Assembly: GCA_050084985.1 (NCBI GenBank)
Contig: JBITNC010000001.1
Location: forward strand, 77,314,001 to 77,378,000
Origin: Nageia nagi
Lineage: Eukaryota; Pinophyta
Reading direction: 5' to 3'
Length of the DNA: 64,000 nucleotides
The position numbers were made by a program, and so were the translations under genes. This document shows positions 11,373-22,429 of this stretch, piece after piece. The notes beneath the pieces were generated by a model. The model did no database searches and was not told where the DNA came from. It saw only the letters and a program-made list of their open reading frames with translations. How positions within the stretch are numbered: the first letter of the stretch is position 1; every line of letters starts with the position of its first letter.

Positions 11373-14300
11373 ATGAGAATCCTCTCCTGGAATGTCAAGG
11401 GGATCTATGCCCCTAAAATATAGGAGTTTTTTTAATTTAAAAAAGGATTTAAAACTAGATTTAATTTTGCTTCAAGAAATAAAGAATATAGAGGGAAAAG
11501 TGATGGAAATAAAAAATATCCTCTAGAGGGAGGTTGATCATGTGGCTGTTCATGCTGTTGGTAAGTTTAGATGTCTTCTCTATTTATGAGATAGGGAGAT
11601 TTAGATGGTAGAGTTATTATTTTTAGCCAAAATTTTTGTTCAATTTTTTTAACAATCTTGGATATGAAAGAAAAGGTTATTGTTACAAATGTCTATGCCC
11701 CCATCATAGCGGTAGGAAGGAAGATATTATGGTCTTCCCTCAACTAGATGAGGGAAGCTTTTAAGGGCTTATGTTGGGTGGCCTTTAGGGATTTTAATGT
11801 TTCCTTACATCCCTTAGAGAAGTAAGGAGGGGTGGAAGGATTCTTGGATGGGATGAAGGAATTTGTAGACTTTGTTCATAATAATAAGCTAATGGATTTG
11901 GAACTTAAAAGAATAAAGTTTACTTGGACTAACGGGAGGTGTAGGGATGCCCATATTTAGGAGAAACTAGATAGAGTGTTTATTTCCCAGGATTATTTGG
12001 ATTTAGTGGGAGACACCACTCTTACAAGTTATCTAAAAAATGGATCTAACCATAACCCTCTAATTTGGGAAACATAGGAATAAAGGATTAAGTTCAAAGA
12101 GCCCTTCCATTTTGATAAAATGTGGCTCTCTCATGAAATTCTGAAGGATAAGATTTAGCTATGGTGGCAATAGACCTTTTATGGCTCTCTCCTAACTTAG
12201 ATAGCTAAGAAATTGAGATTCATCAAGAAAAACCTCAAGATATGGAATAAAGAGACCTTTGGTTGGATTCATCGAAAGGAGGCAGACCTCTAGGCACAAC
12301 TCAAACTTCTTGAAGATCATATTTAAGAACAAGGGCTTTTAAAAAGCTTAGATTCAGACCATGAAAGATTGGAACATGATTTTGGACTAGGAGGAGATCA
12401 TGTGGAAGAATAAGTCTAGGATAACTTAGCTCAAGGAGGGGGATAGGAACACTAAATTCTTTCATGTTACTACCTTAGACACCAAAGTTGCAATAGCATT
12501 AAGGAGATTTAATGTCGTGACAGATCATCTTCAAGAGATATAATCCAAATCAAGGAAGAGGGTTTATCATTTTTCATGGATCTTCTTGGGTAGAAATTCA
12601 CATCCTAAAGAAGAGTAGTTGATAAACTACTTACTAATATTCCTAGGCTATTGGAGGAAATACATAATAATCTTCTAAGCTATAACTTTGAAGAACAAGA
12701 GATTTAAAGAGCTATCTTTAATATGGGAGGATTTAAAGCATCTAGGTCGGATGGCTTTCCAAGATGCTTCTTTCAAGCCTTTTGGGAAATTATAAGCAAA
12801 GATATTATGATTATGGTTCAAGAATTCCAAACTAAAAGATACATGCTGAAGGATGTGAACTCTACTTTCATTTCCCTCATCCCAAAGGAGACTATTTCCA
12901 CTTCCTTTGGTGGGTTTCACCCAATCAGCATTTGTAATTTATTATATAAAATTATTTTGAAGGTTATGGCTAATATAATGAAATCTATTCTTACCTAAAT
13001 TATCAATTTTAATTAAGGGGGATTTATTCATGGGAGATAAATTTTGGATGGGATTATTATGATCCATGAAGTTACCCATTCGATGTCCAAATCCAAGGGA
13101 GATGTTATGCTTTTGAAACTAGATGTAAGTAAAGCCTACGATAGAGTGGACTAGCCTTTCCTCCTATAGGTCATGTGTAAGTTTGGATTTGGAGAGGATT
13201 GGTTGGCTCTTATCCAAGAATGCATCTTAACCACCACCTTTTCTATTCTTATTAATGGGGTAGCGATTGGGTATTTCCCAGGAAAAAGAGGACTTCGTCA
13301 AGGAGATCCTCTCTCCCCCTTTCTCTTTATTATCTTGGTGAAGGATTTGGGGAGGAGCTTATAAAGTGTAATCCAAATTGGAAAAATTGAGGGTATTACT
13401 CCTACTAGGGATTTTCCTCCTACCTCTTTGCAACAGTTTGTGGATGACATGATCATCTCTAATAGAGCCTCTATTCCGTAGGCCCTAAGAATTAAAAAAA
13501 TTCTTCATATCTATGAGAATGTAGCAAGACAAAAGATAAATTTTAAATAGAGAAAATTATTTTTCATTAACATTGGTATAAGGATTCAACTTAGGATTGT
13601 TAACATCTTTCATTATGCAATTGAGGAATTGCCTACTAAGTATCTAGGCATGCCTTTATTTGTGGGGGGTATGAAAGATGAGCTTTAGGGTCTTGTTATA
13701 GAGAGATTCTTGATGAAACTTGCAGGGTGGAAAGGAGCACTTCTTAGTTAGGTGAGCAAGCTCCAACTCATTAAGTCAGTGCTCCAAAGCCTATCAGTAT
13801 ACTACATGTCCATCTTTAAGATGCCGATGAAGGTGCTAGACAAAGTTACTCAAATTCAACAAGATTTCCTATGGTCAAGAGTAGAATAAAGAAAGAGAAT
13901 GGCATTGGTGGCATTGAAAAAAGTTTATTGCTCCTTTTCTCAAGGAGGAATAGGAGTTAAAGATCTCAACAAAAGGAAAGCTAAATATTTTCTTAATACT
14001 TCATTCTTGGAAGAGAAGAATCCTTGGTTTGGTTTGACCTTTTGGAATGGGATTCAGTGCACAAGGGATGTCCTTAACAATCACAAAAGTTGGTTCATAG
14101 GTAATGGGAGAAAGGTGAACTTTTGGAAAGATAAATGGTTATTGAGAACACCTCTTAAGGAGAATGATTAATTTTTTAGTATAAGGAGAAAACTCATTTA
14201 GAAGTATGGTAGGATGGTGCATAGCTATTTAGCCTCGAATGGAGGCTTCTCATGGAAACATTTGTCATTAAATAAGATCTTAGAACCTAGAATAAGGCAT

Positions 14301-15461
14301 TGGATGTCTTAAACAAGAGGATCAAAGTTTAAACTCTAATAGATGGTTTTCCAAAATGGGATTTGGCTAATAAATTGTGAATTAAGAACCTTACTCCAAA
14401 AATAAGCTTCTTTGTTTGGGTGGTTAGTCAAAACAAAATTCTTATAGTGGGCAATTTGAGAAAAAGAGGTTTTAGCCTAGCCAATAGATGTATTCTTTGC
14501 CAATATGAAGAGGAATCAGTTAACCATCTACTTATACATTATGCTCTTACTAATGAAATATTCTATTGGGTATTGCATCTATTTCATATAAATTGGGTGG
14601 CCCCTAAAACTATTGTAGAGGTGTTTCAACAATGGGACAATCCTTTTTTGAGCTCTATACTAAGAAGGATTTGGGACTTGAGTCTCCCCCATATCTAATG
14701 GGGAATTTGGAAAGAAAGGAATAAGAGGGTATTTTAGGATGTAATAGACTTCATTAAGGAGAATTTTCAATTTTCATGGGTTAAGATGGGGAAGGAACCA
14801 TTGAGAGAGTCTTCTATATTGAGAAACTAGGAGTTGGAAAGATGTATGGTTCAAGTGGAGCAAAATAACCATCAAAATGCTCACTATAATTATCCTCCTA
14901 TTGGTTGGTTGATGATTAATTTTGATGGGTCATCTAAAGGGAATCCAAGGCTAGCCAAGGTAGCAGGGGTCATAAGGGATCATTTGGGAAATGTTAAGTT
15001 GATTATGGTCGAACCGTTGGGATGCCAAACTAGTCACTTCATGGAAGTAAGTGTAGCTTTTATCAGTTTGATTAAGGTAAGTAGACTTAATTGTAGAAAC
15101 TTCATTATTATTGATGATTCCCTCAATATGATCAACATGCTCTAAGGGGTGGTTCCACCTAGTTGGGACATTAATTCTTTGATTTCAAAGGCAAGGAGCG
15201 TGATCGAAGGGTTTGAGAATGTTTTCATCCAACATAATTTTTAGCAGGCTAATCATTTTGCTAACAGAGTGGCAGATGAAGCGAGGTGCCTTACAAATTT
15301 GCAGGTCTAGGATGGAAATTTTCAAAACAATTTTTTGGCACTAGCAAGATCTAACCTTCAAGATGGGAGGGAAGAATTTCAAATTTAAATTATAATGTGA
15401 CTATTATTGCCTTCTTTAGAAGGGCTAGTAGAAGGCTTTTCATGAAAGTGAGATAACTAAT
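11373..15461 (+). pseudogene. LINE ORF2: endonuclease, reverse transcriptase, RNase H, decayed
   Basis: Starts at ATG 11373 with the exonuclease-endonuclease-phosphatase opening MRILSWNVKGI. The catalytic-Glu segment (LLQEIKN) is near 11470, and RDFNVSLHP and SNHNPL-type motifs follow. The RT region spans about 12600-13600: SDGFPRCFFQAFW, LIPKE, HPISICNLLYKII, GLRQGDPLSPFLF and FVDD at 13437-13448 (usually FADD). A zf-RVT domain is at about 14440-14560 (RCILCQYEEESVNHLL). A type-I RNase H follows from about 14914 (INFDGSSKGNP). ORF2 nicks target DNA and copies the LINE RNA. Frameshifts and nonsense codons (for example at 13153 and 13168, DW.PFLL.V region) make it inactive. Copia-1 inserted 3' of the RNase H part at 15461. 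Confidence 0.85.
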
Positions 15462-15969
15462 TGAAGGATTTGAACTATAACTAAACAAATCCTCTAGGAC
15501 CTTAGACTAGGAAACTCAAGTGTACACAAGATAACACATCTATAATTCTAAGAACATCATTCACACAATATGACACCAATATAATGTGGTTCCTCCCTCC
15601 TTGGGAGTACATCCACAACTAGTTCTCTTATTCTCAAATCTATGTCTCTCTTACAACTATTCTCTAGCTCTCTCCTACACAACCAAGTAGAGTAATCTTA
15701 CTCAAAACTTAGATATATTTACATGAGGAGAGGCCCTCTATTTATAGGTTGAGTGCACCTCCCTAACCTTCCTTTAACCCAAGGGTAAGGTTAGGGTTAC
15801 ATTAAATGTACCACCAAACTTCAACCTACCAACTAACTCCTTTGGTAAAGTTAAAGTCTATACATTAAAGAATTCTATTAATCACTTAAGGTATCTACAT
15901 ACCTTTAAGTGATTAATTGAATTTACAAGGAGTCTAGATATTCACAATATTTCATTACAAATTCTAACA
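15462..15969 (-). repeat. 3' LTR of Copia-1
   Basis: 508 bp; on the minus strand it begins TGTTAGAATTTG and ends CCTTCA. Differences from the other LTR were seen near 15718 (a tatatt/tatctt change) and near 15852 (a gttaaa/gtcaaa change). It contains a TATA-like box (CTATAAATAG, minus, 15738-15747) and a U3 hairpin (15878-15916). Confidence 0.95.
15878..15916 (-). promoter_or_regulatory. Hairpin-forming inverted repeat in Copia-1 U3
   Basis: The arm TTAATCACTTAAGGTAT pairs with ATACCTTTAAGTGATTAA around the loop CTAC, with one extra T. The second copy is at 24411-24449 in the 5' LTR, about 50-90 nt inside the element and some 140 nt upstream of the TATA box. Related Copia LTRs keep the pairing with changed bases (45663-45697 and 54502-54540). 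Confidence 0.7.
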
Positions 15970-15978
15970 CTCCCCCTT
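15970..15978 (-). promoter_or_regulatory. Polypurine tract of Copia-1
   Basis: The minus strand reads AAGGGGGAG immediately before the TGTTAG of the 3' LTR, the primer site for plus-strand DNA. The non-coding Copia-3 has the same tract at 54595-54604. Confidence 0.85.
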
Positions 15979-16918
15979 AATGCAATATTGGGATAGAGCG
16001 TAGAAGAGAGAAGAGAGAGAGTAAGAGAGAGTTCTCCTCCATAGAGATACAAGTGGAGATGAGAACGTTTACATATTTTTGAGAATCTTTTTGAGAACTA
16101 GTATGAGACTCACTACATTACCATTTGACAAAAATGGTTTACAATACAATCATTAACCACAACTGGTTTCACTGTACATAGTAGTCGATCAACTTTAAGC
16201 TGACATGTGAGTCTCCATGAGCTTGCTTTCACAAGGTGAGTAACCTGCATTTCTAAAGAAGATCCTGCATGCTACAAGCAACTCATGAACAAAATCAGTT
16301 AGATGCATCATATATTCAAATAAGAGAATTAAATAATGCCATCTTATAAATAACTGATCAATGGTGCACTATAAGCCATCACGGAGATGCCAAGCCATTA
16401 CTCATAGTCACCTGTTGTATATAGACATGTGTTGATTTTAAAAATAGAGCATAAAATTGTACAACGAGTTTCTCACACAGAGCAAACTCACCACGGAGGT
16501 ATAGAATGTACAACAAGTTCATCACGCAGAGCGAACTTACCACAAAGGTATATTAAATTATATGCTCAAAAATTGTACGAGTTTCTCACGCAGAGCAAAC
16601 TCACCACGGAGGTATAGAGCATAAAAATTGTACAACGAGTTTCTCACGCAGAGCAAACTCACCACGGAGGTATAGAATGTACAACAAGTTCGTCACGCAG
16701 AGCGAACTTACCACGGAGGTATATAAATTATATGCTCAAAATTTGTACAACAAGTTTCTCACGCAGAGCAAACTTACCATTGAGGTATAAAATAATCAAC
16801 ACTCTATAACAACAATTGTACAACAAGTTTGTCACGCAGAGCAAACTTACCACGGAGGTCTAGAATGTACAATCAAAAAAGGCCTCTTAGAGGTGAAGTT
16901 GTCATCACTAACAAAAGT
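15979..16918 (-). other. 3' non-coding region of Copia-1
   Basis: Lies between the gag-pol stop and the polypurine tract. About half of it is a tandem repeat array (16457-16868). The rest, about 16000-16440, has no coding frame but aligns with the same region of Copia-2 (45780-46240), so it is an old part of the family. Confidence 0.7.
16457..16868. repeat. Seven-copy tandem repeat in the Copia-1 3' region
   Basis: Units of about 48-70 bp start near 16457, 16508, 16572, 16630, 16678, 16744 and 16815. Each has the core TGTACAACAAGTTTCTCACG (with variants), a CAGAGCAAAC segment and CCACGGAGGTATA. Alternate units resemble each other more closely, which suggests duplication of two-unit blocks. 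Copia-2 has a shorter, diverged array in the same place (46258-46400). Confidence 0.85.
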
Positions 16919-19900
16919 TTAAACTTCACTCCCCCTTGAGGGCAACTTCACCAACCCTAGAGAATCCCTAAGCTTGCAGAACTGAGCTTCAGGAAGGGAC
17001 TTGGTGAACAAATTAGCGGAGTTGTCAGTAGATGGACAATACTGCAAGTGTATGATGTCATCTAGAACCTTCTCCCTGATAAAATGAGCTTGGATTTCTA
17101 CATGTTTGGTTCGCTGATGGAACACAGGATTCTTAGCCAAAGAGATAGCCGATTGATTATCTGACGAAATAAGAGATGGGCCATTTTGCTTATACCCAAT
17201 TTCGTTCAGAAGATGTCTTAGCCAAATAGCTTCTTGGGCGGCAACAGACATGGCTCGATATTCAGCTTCGATGGTAGAAAGAGTCACAGTAGGTTGCTTC
17301 TTGGAAGCCCAAGAGATAGCACTTGAACCAATGCTAAACACATATGCAGAGGTTGATTTTCTATCATCTCTATCTCCCCCATAATCAGAATCTGAGAACC
17401 CTGAGAGAACAATCGAGGGCACTTGGGAATACTTAAGAGCAAGATCCTTCGTCCCTGCGACATACCTCAAGATTTGCTTAACAGCATTGAGGTGTTCAAC
17501 ATACGATTTTTGCATGAATCGTGCCATGAGATTCACTGCAAAGGTAATATCAGGACGAGAGATAGTCAGATACAGAAGACTACCAATCAATTGTCTATAA
17601 GCTGTAGCATCAGCCAACTGAGAATCTGAGCTCAGTGAGACAACAATTCCAGGAGAAATAGGTATTGCAGCATATTTGCACTCCTCCATTCCAAACTTTT
17701 GCAAGATGTCTGATATATACTTAGATTGACTAAGATAAGTACAATCTTTATGTTGGTATACTTGCATCCCAAGATAGTAATGCAATAGACCTAGATCAGT
17801 CATTTCAAATGTTGCCTTGAGTTTGGAGATGCACTCTTGGATGATTTCAATATTATTGCCTGTTATGAGAAGATCATCCACATAAAGGAGAATGATGACC
17901 ACATCTTTTCCTTGATTGAGTACATAGAGATCGGAATCTGAGAAGCACTTGGAAAAACCAATATCTGCAAAGAATCCTGAAATTTTCTTGTACCATGCTC
18001 TAGGTGCTTGCTTAAGTCCATACAAAGACTTCTTTAGTTTACACACAAGAGTCTCTTTTCCTTCTGGAATAAATCCTTCTGGTTGATTCATGTAGATTTC
18101 AACATCTAAGTCACCATTGAGAAATGCACTTTTGACATCAAGTTGAAAAGCTTTCCATCCTTGAGCTGCAGAAAGAGCAAGAATTATTCTGACAGTAGGC
18201 ATCTTGGCTACAGGAGCAAAGGTTTCCTCATAATCAATACCATATTTCTGAGCGAATCCTTTGGCGACTAACCTTGCCTTGTATTTTTCAATATTTCCAT
18301 CAGAATTGTACTTGACCTTGTATATCCATTTATTGCCAATCACATTTTTCTCATTGGGATAAGGAACCAAATCCCAAGTTTCATTTTTCATGAGAGCCTC
18401 ATACTCAACTTTCATAGCTTCCATCCAACACTCTTGCTTGGAAGCTTCTTTGAAGGTTGATGGCTCATGCATATTATCAATTTTGGCAAATAAGGATTTA
18501 TTCAAGGTCATACTTCTTGTAATTCTCTGTGCTGGAGAATTTTGCTCTTGTGGTGACTTCTCTACATGATCATCCAACCAGTTAGGTGCAGGCGAAGAAT
18601 CATCTGAATCAGATATTTCAGCATAAGAGGTCGTATCCTCAGAAAGTTCATTGAACTTAACATCCCTAGAAACAAAGACTATTTTCTGGGATGAAGAGTA
18701 GAGCCTGTAACCTCTATGCTGATTATCATACCCCACAAAGATGCATTTTTCTGATCGTTTATCTAGCTTCTTTCTTTTCTCTGAGGTAATGAAGGCAAAT
18801 GCATCACAACCGAAGACCCTGAAGTGTGAGAGGTTAGGTTTCTTTCCTGTCCATGCTTCATATGGAGTTTTACCTTCAACTGCCTTAGTAGGACACCTAT
18901 TTAGAGTGTGAATAGCAGTGTGAACAGCTTCGCCCCATAAGAAACTAGGAAGGTTACCCAACATGCATCTTGCCATTTCCATAATCGTGCGATTCTTCCT
19001 TTCAGCAACTCCATTTTGCTGAGGGGTGTATGGGATTGTGAATTGTCGCTTAATCCCATTTTTAACACAAAAGTCGTTAAACTCATTGCTATTATATTCA
19101 CCCCCATTGTCCGATCTCAGCATTTTGATCTTAAAATCAGTTTGATTTTCAACAAGTGCCTTGAAGTCTTGAAACCTGTCAAAAGTTTGATCCTTGTGCT
19201 CAAGTAGATAACCAAATGTCATCCTACTGAAGTCATCAATGAAGGTCAGAACATAAGAAGCTCCACCTAGTGACTTAGTCTGAAAAGGACCCATCAAATC
19301 TGAATGCACAAGCTGAAGAGGACAAGTAGCCCGAGTTGCCTTATCTTTTTCAAACTTTTGCCTATGCATATTTCCTAGAATGCACCTTTCACAAAGACCA
19401 ACTGTGGGTGAAATATTAGGTAAACCTTCCACAAGTTCTTGAGTTTTCATAGCTTGAATACTCTTGTGGTTAAGGTGTCCTAATCGTTGATGCCAAAGAT
19501 TACCTTTTGAACAAACATTTGTAGCAAGACAAATCTTTGAAGGTACTTGATCCACAATATAAAGGTCATTCTTTACTGATCCTTTCATCAAAGTGGCAAG
19601 TCCTTTCTTAACACACGAAGAGTGTGAGGTAAACTCAAATGAGCATCCTTTCCTTGTAATTTGAATCACGGAGATGAGATTCATCCTTAGTTTAGGCACA
19701 TAAAAGACATTGTCAAGAGTCTTTCCATGAATCTTCACACTCCCTATTCCGTGAACATCAAGGACTGTATTATCACCTATCACAACTGCATCCTTTTTGT
19801 ACTTATGAAAATTTTCAAACTTATCTTTTTCATAACACATGTGATTAGTGCATCCTGTATCAACAATCCAATCATTTGAAATAGTTTGAGTCATTGAGTA

Positions 19901-20662
19901 GTAGGCAACAGAAGCAGCATGCTTGTTCTTCTTTTTATTATTGAAATTTCTCACATTTGCATTTCCCTTTCCTTTTTGAGCAAATTTCTTTTTGCGACAA
20001 TCATACTCTTTGTGCCCAAAGATGCCACAGAAGTTACAATTCCCATCAAACTTTTCTTGAGGTGTTGGATTGCTTGATCCTGCTTTATCATTCCTGTGCC
20101 TGTAGTTGCCATGATTGTTGTTGTTGTTGCCCTTTTTGTCATACTTCCTGAAGGTAGATGAGGACTTGTTGTCTTTGAATTTGTAATGTTTGAACTTTTT
20201 CTTGAAAGGAGTTTTGGTTGCTCCTAGAGCAATGCTATGGTCCTTTGGAGAAAGGTTCAACATTTTCTTGTTCAAAGTTTCCTCATGCTTTAGAAGAAGT
20301 CTTGAAAGGTTATCAAGTGAGATGACATCTTCTTCATCATCGAGCCTTGTTTCCATAACTGTGACAAAGTTGCTGAACTTTGAAGTAAGGCTTTGTAGAA
20401 TGATGAAGACCATGAACTCATCATTGATCCAGTTGCATCCACAACCAACTAGTTGTGTCCTGAGGTCAATGATTTTGTTTAAGTAGATGGAGGCACTTTC
20501 ATCTTCACTTTGTCGATACTGCAACAACTTTTGTAGAATGGTAAACCTCCTTGAAAATTTGGACCCAAGGTAGATTTTCTTTAACCGATCCCAAGCTTCC
20601 TTTGCTGAAGTTGATGAAGAAATCATGAGAAGGACATCATCTGAAACTGCACGGTATATCAT
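16919..20662 (-). CDS. Copia gag-pol polyprotein (1247-residue open frame)
   Basis: One frame of 1247 codons ending TAA at 16919-16921. Order along the protein: UBN2-type gag (residues 1-~180); a basic Lys/Asn/His stretch; CCHC knuckle CNFCGIFGHKEYDC (~207-220); aspartic protease with WIVDTGCTNHMC (~267); GAG-pre-integrase LWHQRLGHLNHKS (~395); integrase with the HHCC finger and the catalytic D-D-E context (VHSDLMGPF, LRSDNGGEY, QQNGVAERKNRT); RT with YVDDLLITGN (~927); RNase H with SGFSDSDYGGD and STIEAEYRAM. All the catalytic residues I checked are present. The polyprotein supplies every enzyme for Copia replication in cytoplasmic particles. The natural start is probably ATG at 20845; a TAG at 20744-20746 separates it from this frame, whose first Met is at 20662. 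Very similar in type to RE1/TNT1-class plant elements. Confidence 0.95.
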   Translation of the reverse strand: MIYRAVSDDVLLMISSSTSAKEAWDRLKKIYLGSKFSRRFTILQKLLQYRQSEDESASIYLNKIIDLRTQLVGCGCNWINDEFMVFIILQSLTSKFSNFVTVMETRLDDEEDVISLDNLSRLLLKHEETLNKKMLNLSPKDHSIALGATKTPFKKKFKHYKFKDNKSSSTFRKYDKKGNNNNNHGNYRHRNDKAGSSNPTPQEKFDGNCNFCGIFGHKEYDCRKKKFAQKGKGNANVRNFNNKKKNKHAASVAYYSMTQTISNDWIVDTGCTNHMCYEKDKFENFHKYKKDAVVIGDNTVLDVHGIGSVKIHGKTLDNVFYVPKLRMNLISVIQITRKGCSFEFTSHSSCVKKGLATLMKGSVKNDLYIVDQVPSKICLATNVCSKGNLWHQRLGHLNHKSIQAMKTQELVEGLPNISPTVGLCERCILGNMHRQKFEKDKATRATCPLQLVHSDLMGPFQTKSLGGASYVLTFIDDFSRMTFGYLLEHKDQTFDRFQDFKALVENQTDFKIKMLRSDNGGEYNSNEFNDFCVKNGIKRQFTIPYTPQQNGVAERKNRTIMEMARCMLGNLPSFLWGEAVHTAIHTLNRCPTKAVEGKTPYEAWTGKKPNLSHFRVFGCDAFAFITSEKRKKLDKRSEKCIFVGYDNQHRGYRLYSSSQKIVFVSRDVKFNELSEDTTSYAEISDSDDSSPAPNWLDDHVEKSPQEQNSPAQRITRSMTLNKSLFAKIDNMHEPSTFKEASKQECWMEAMKVEYEALMKNETWDLVPYPNEKNVIGNKWIYKVKYNSDGNIEKYKARLVAKGFAQKYGIDYEETFAPVAKMPTVRIILALSAAQGWKAFQLDVKSAFLNGDLDVEIYMNQPEGFIPEGKETLVCKLKKSLYGLKQAPRAWYKKISGFFADIGFSKCFSDSDLYVLNQGKDVVIILLYVDDLLITGNNIEIIQECISKLKATFEMTDLGLLHYYLGMQVYQHKDCTYLSQSKYISDILQKFGMEECKYAAIPISPGIVVSLSSDSQLADATAYRQLIGSLLYLTISRPDITFAVNLMARFMQKSYVEHLNAVKQILRYVAGTKDLALKYSQVPSIVLSGFSDSDYGGDRDDRKSTSAYVFSIGSSAISWASKKQPTVTLSTIEAEYRAMSVAAQEAIWLRHLLNEIGYKQNGPSLISSDNQSAISLAKNPVFHQRTKHVEIQAHFIREKVLDDIIHLQYCPSTDNSANLFTKSLPEAQFCKLRDSLGLVKLPSRGSEV

Positions 20663-20845
20663 AGAAGTTGCTAACTCATTCTTTGAGTTGTATACTTCAA
20701 GAGCCTTCTCATCGGTAGGAGCAACCGCATCTTCACTAACTATCTACCAAAGCTTTCTTGCTTGTAACTCGGCTTTCATACGTGGTTCCCATATTCCAAA
20801 GTTGGAACCATCGAGTATGTGCTTGGGAACGAAGGTTTCAACCAT
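20663..20845 (-). pseudogene. N-terminal 61 codons of Copia-1 gag with one nonsense codon
   Basis: In frame with the main ORF, from ATG at 20843-20845, the minus strand reads a standard Copia gag start (MVETFVPKHILDGSNFGIWE). At codon 34, after RKLW, a TAG (20744-20746) interrupts it, then IVSEDAVAP continues into the main frame. One C-to-T change of CAG would explain the TAG. A ~1308-residue polyprotein is therefore the ancestral product. Either this copy is dead by one mutation, or translation starts downstream or reads through the TAG. Confidence 0.85.
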
Positions 20846-21660
20846 TGCTACAAAAAAAAACAATAAATATGCAATAAGAATGTAAACTTTTACAATTTTT
20901 CATCTATACATATAAAACAACTAATAAGCAAACATGTCCCACATGTGTAACCTCATTAACCACGATCCATAGAAGGATAAAGTTGGGGTTGTTTTCTTGT
21001 ATAGAATTAGGCCTTCACCTGGATGCCCGCAAGGTGGAGCCCAGGTACTACCAGTCCTCAACCAGTTCACCTTGGTCAGTGATATACTCTCACAAGGAGA
21101 AGTACTTACTATTTTCCAAGGATCCGACGTATCTTGGACCGACCATTTTAATTATCTTGATTAAGGGTTTCAGTTTTCCTCCTAGGTTATCAGGATAATC
21201 CCTGAATGGATGTGCGGACATGTGGTATCACTACACACATGCCTGTCCACCTAATAGAGTTATGTCCAATCCAACAGAGGTCTTAGGGGCAATTAAGACG
21301 GACTTACCACCACTTGGTTCTTCGGACTAAAAGGGCTCCAGTCTGCCCTGTCCTCACCTCATGGCTCCCCAAACAAGTCATGTTGTGGAAAATACGTGCG
21401 GATGTATTCATTTTAGGGGTTACTTTTCACATTTTTGCGTATTGCAAGTATAAGCAAATGTGCAAAAAAATATAAAGTAAGGTGAAAAATATTCCATCCA
21501 CACAAACTTGAAACCTTAAGAGGCCAAAAATTGAGTCCAATGGGTTTTGTTCTAACCCCTAAAGGACGTTTACATTGTTCATATTTTTCTCACTTTATTC
21601 AAGCACTTAATGAATTAAAAAGAAGAACTAAGTCCTACTTAGTATTTAATTCATAACATG

Positions 21661-21894
21661 CATTGTATCATGACTTAAAAATTTAAGTAAGCATGCATCA
21701 TGCATTAAAAATTTAAGTCCTAAGCATATTTATAACATGCATTCTATCATGACTTAAAATTTTAAGTAAGCATACATCATGCTTTAAAAATTTAAGTCCT
21801 AAGCATACTTATAACATGCATTCTATCATGTCTTAAAATTTAAGTAAGCATGCATCATGCATTAAAAATTTAAGTCCTAAGCATGTTTTAGTCT
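21661..21894. repeat. Three-copy 79-bp tandem repeat in the Copia-1 leader
   Basis: Units begin at 21661, 21740 and 21819, each with CATTCTATCATGACTTAAAA (first unit CATTGT) and then AAATTTAAGTCCTAAGCAT. The motif TTAAATTTTTAA-like is itself partly palindromic. No coding potential. Confidence 0.85.
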
Positions 21895-22429
21895 TCAAAT
21901 AAGATACATGCATCTAGATAAAATTTAAGTAAAAAATTTATACCAAGGCCCCCCTTTGTTACTTAAAGTTTTATCCCTAGAGAACCAACTTGTATGCTAA
22001 GACTTGTCTTAGAAGTGATGTATTTTAAGTAAAAAATTCCCTTAGTTACTTAAAAAATAGCAGACTTTAGACTAAATTACTATGCATGTGCACCTTGATT
22101 TAATTAAGCATGACATTTGGAGGAGAAAATAAGAAATTATTTTAAGTACTCCTAAGTGCATTTAATGGGAGCAATTGACTTGTAAAAAATTAAATGCCTA
22201 AGAAGTATGTGTGCAAGTTGTAATAGGAGACCCATACCCCAATTTTTAAAGGCTTTGGAAGGCTTTGTCTACCTTATGAACTAAAAAAAATGCCTAAGTC
22301 AATAATCATTAAATGCTGAGTAGGTGTAAAATATGACCCCCCCTTGTTCTTTCCACAAAAAAAGACACGTTGCTTTTTGGAAGGGAAAATATGTAGGTGG
22401 TCAAAAAAGAAAACTAAGGCATTTAAGGA

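Noticed and set aside
16457-16868. Regularly spaced repeats that could suggest a CRISPR array
   Set aside because: The units are whole tandem copies without unique spacers, and they lie in a eukaryotic Copia 3' region.
17423-20486. Plus-strand frames of 60-98 codons under the Copia polyprotein
   Set aside because: Shadows of the 1247-codon minus-strand gene, with no domains of their own.
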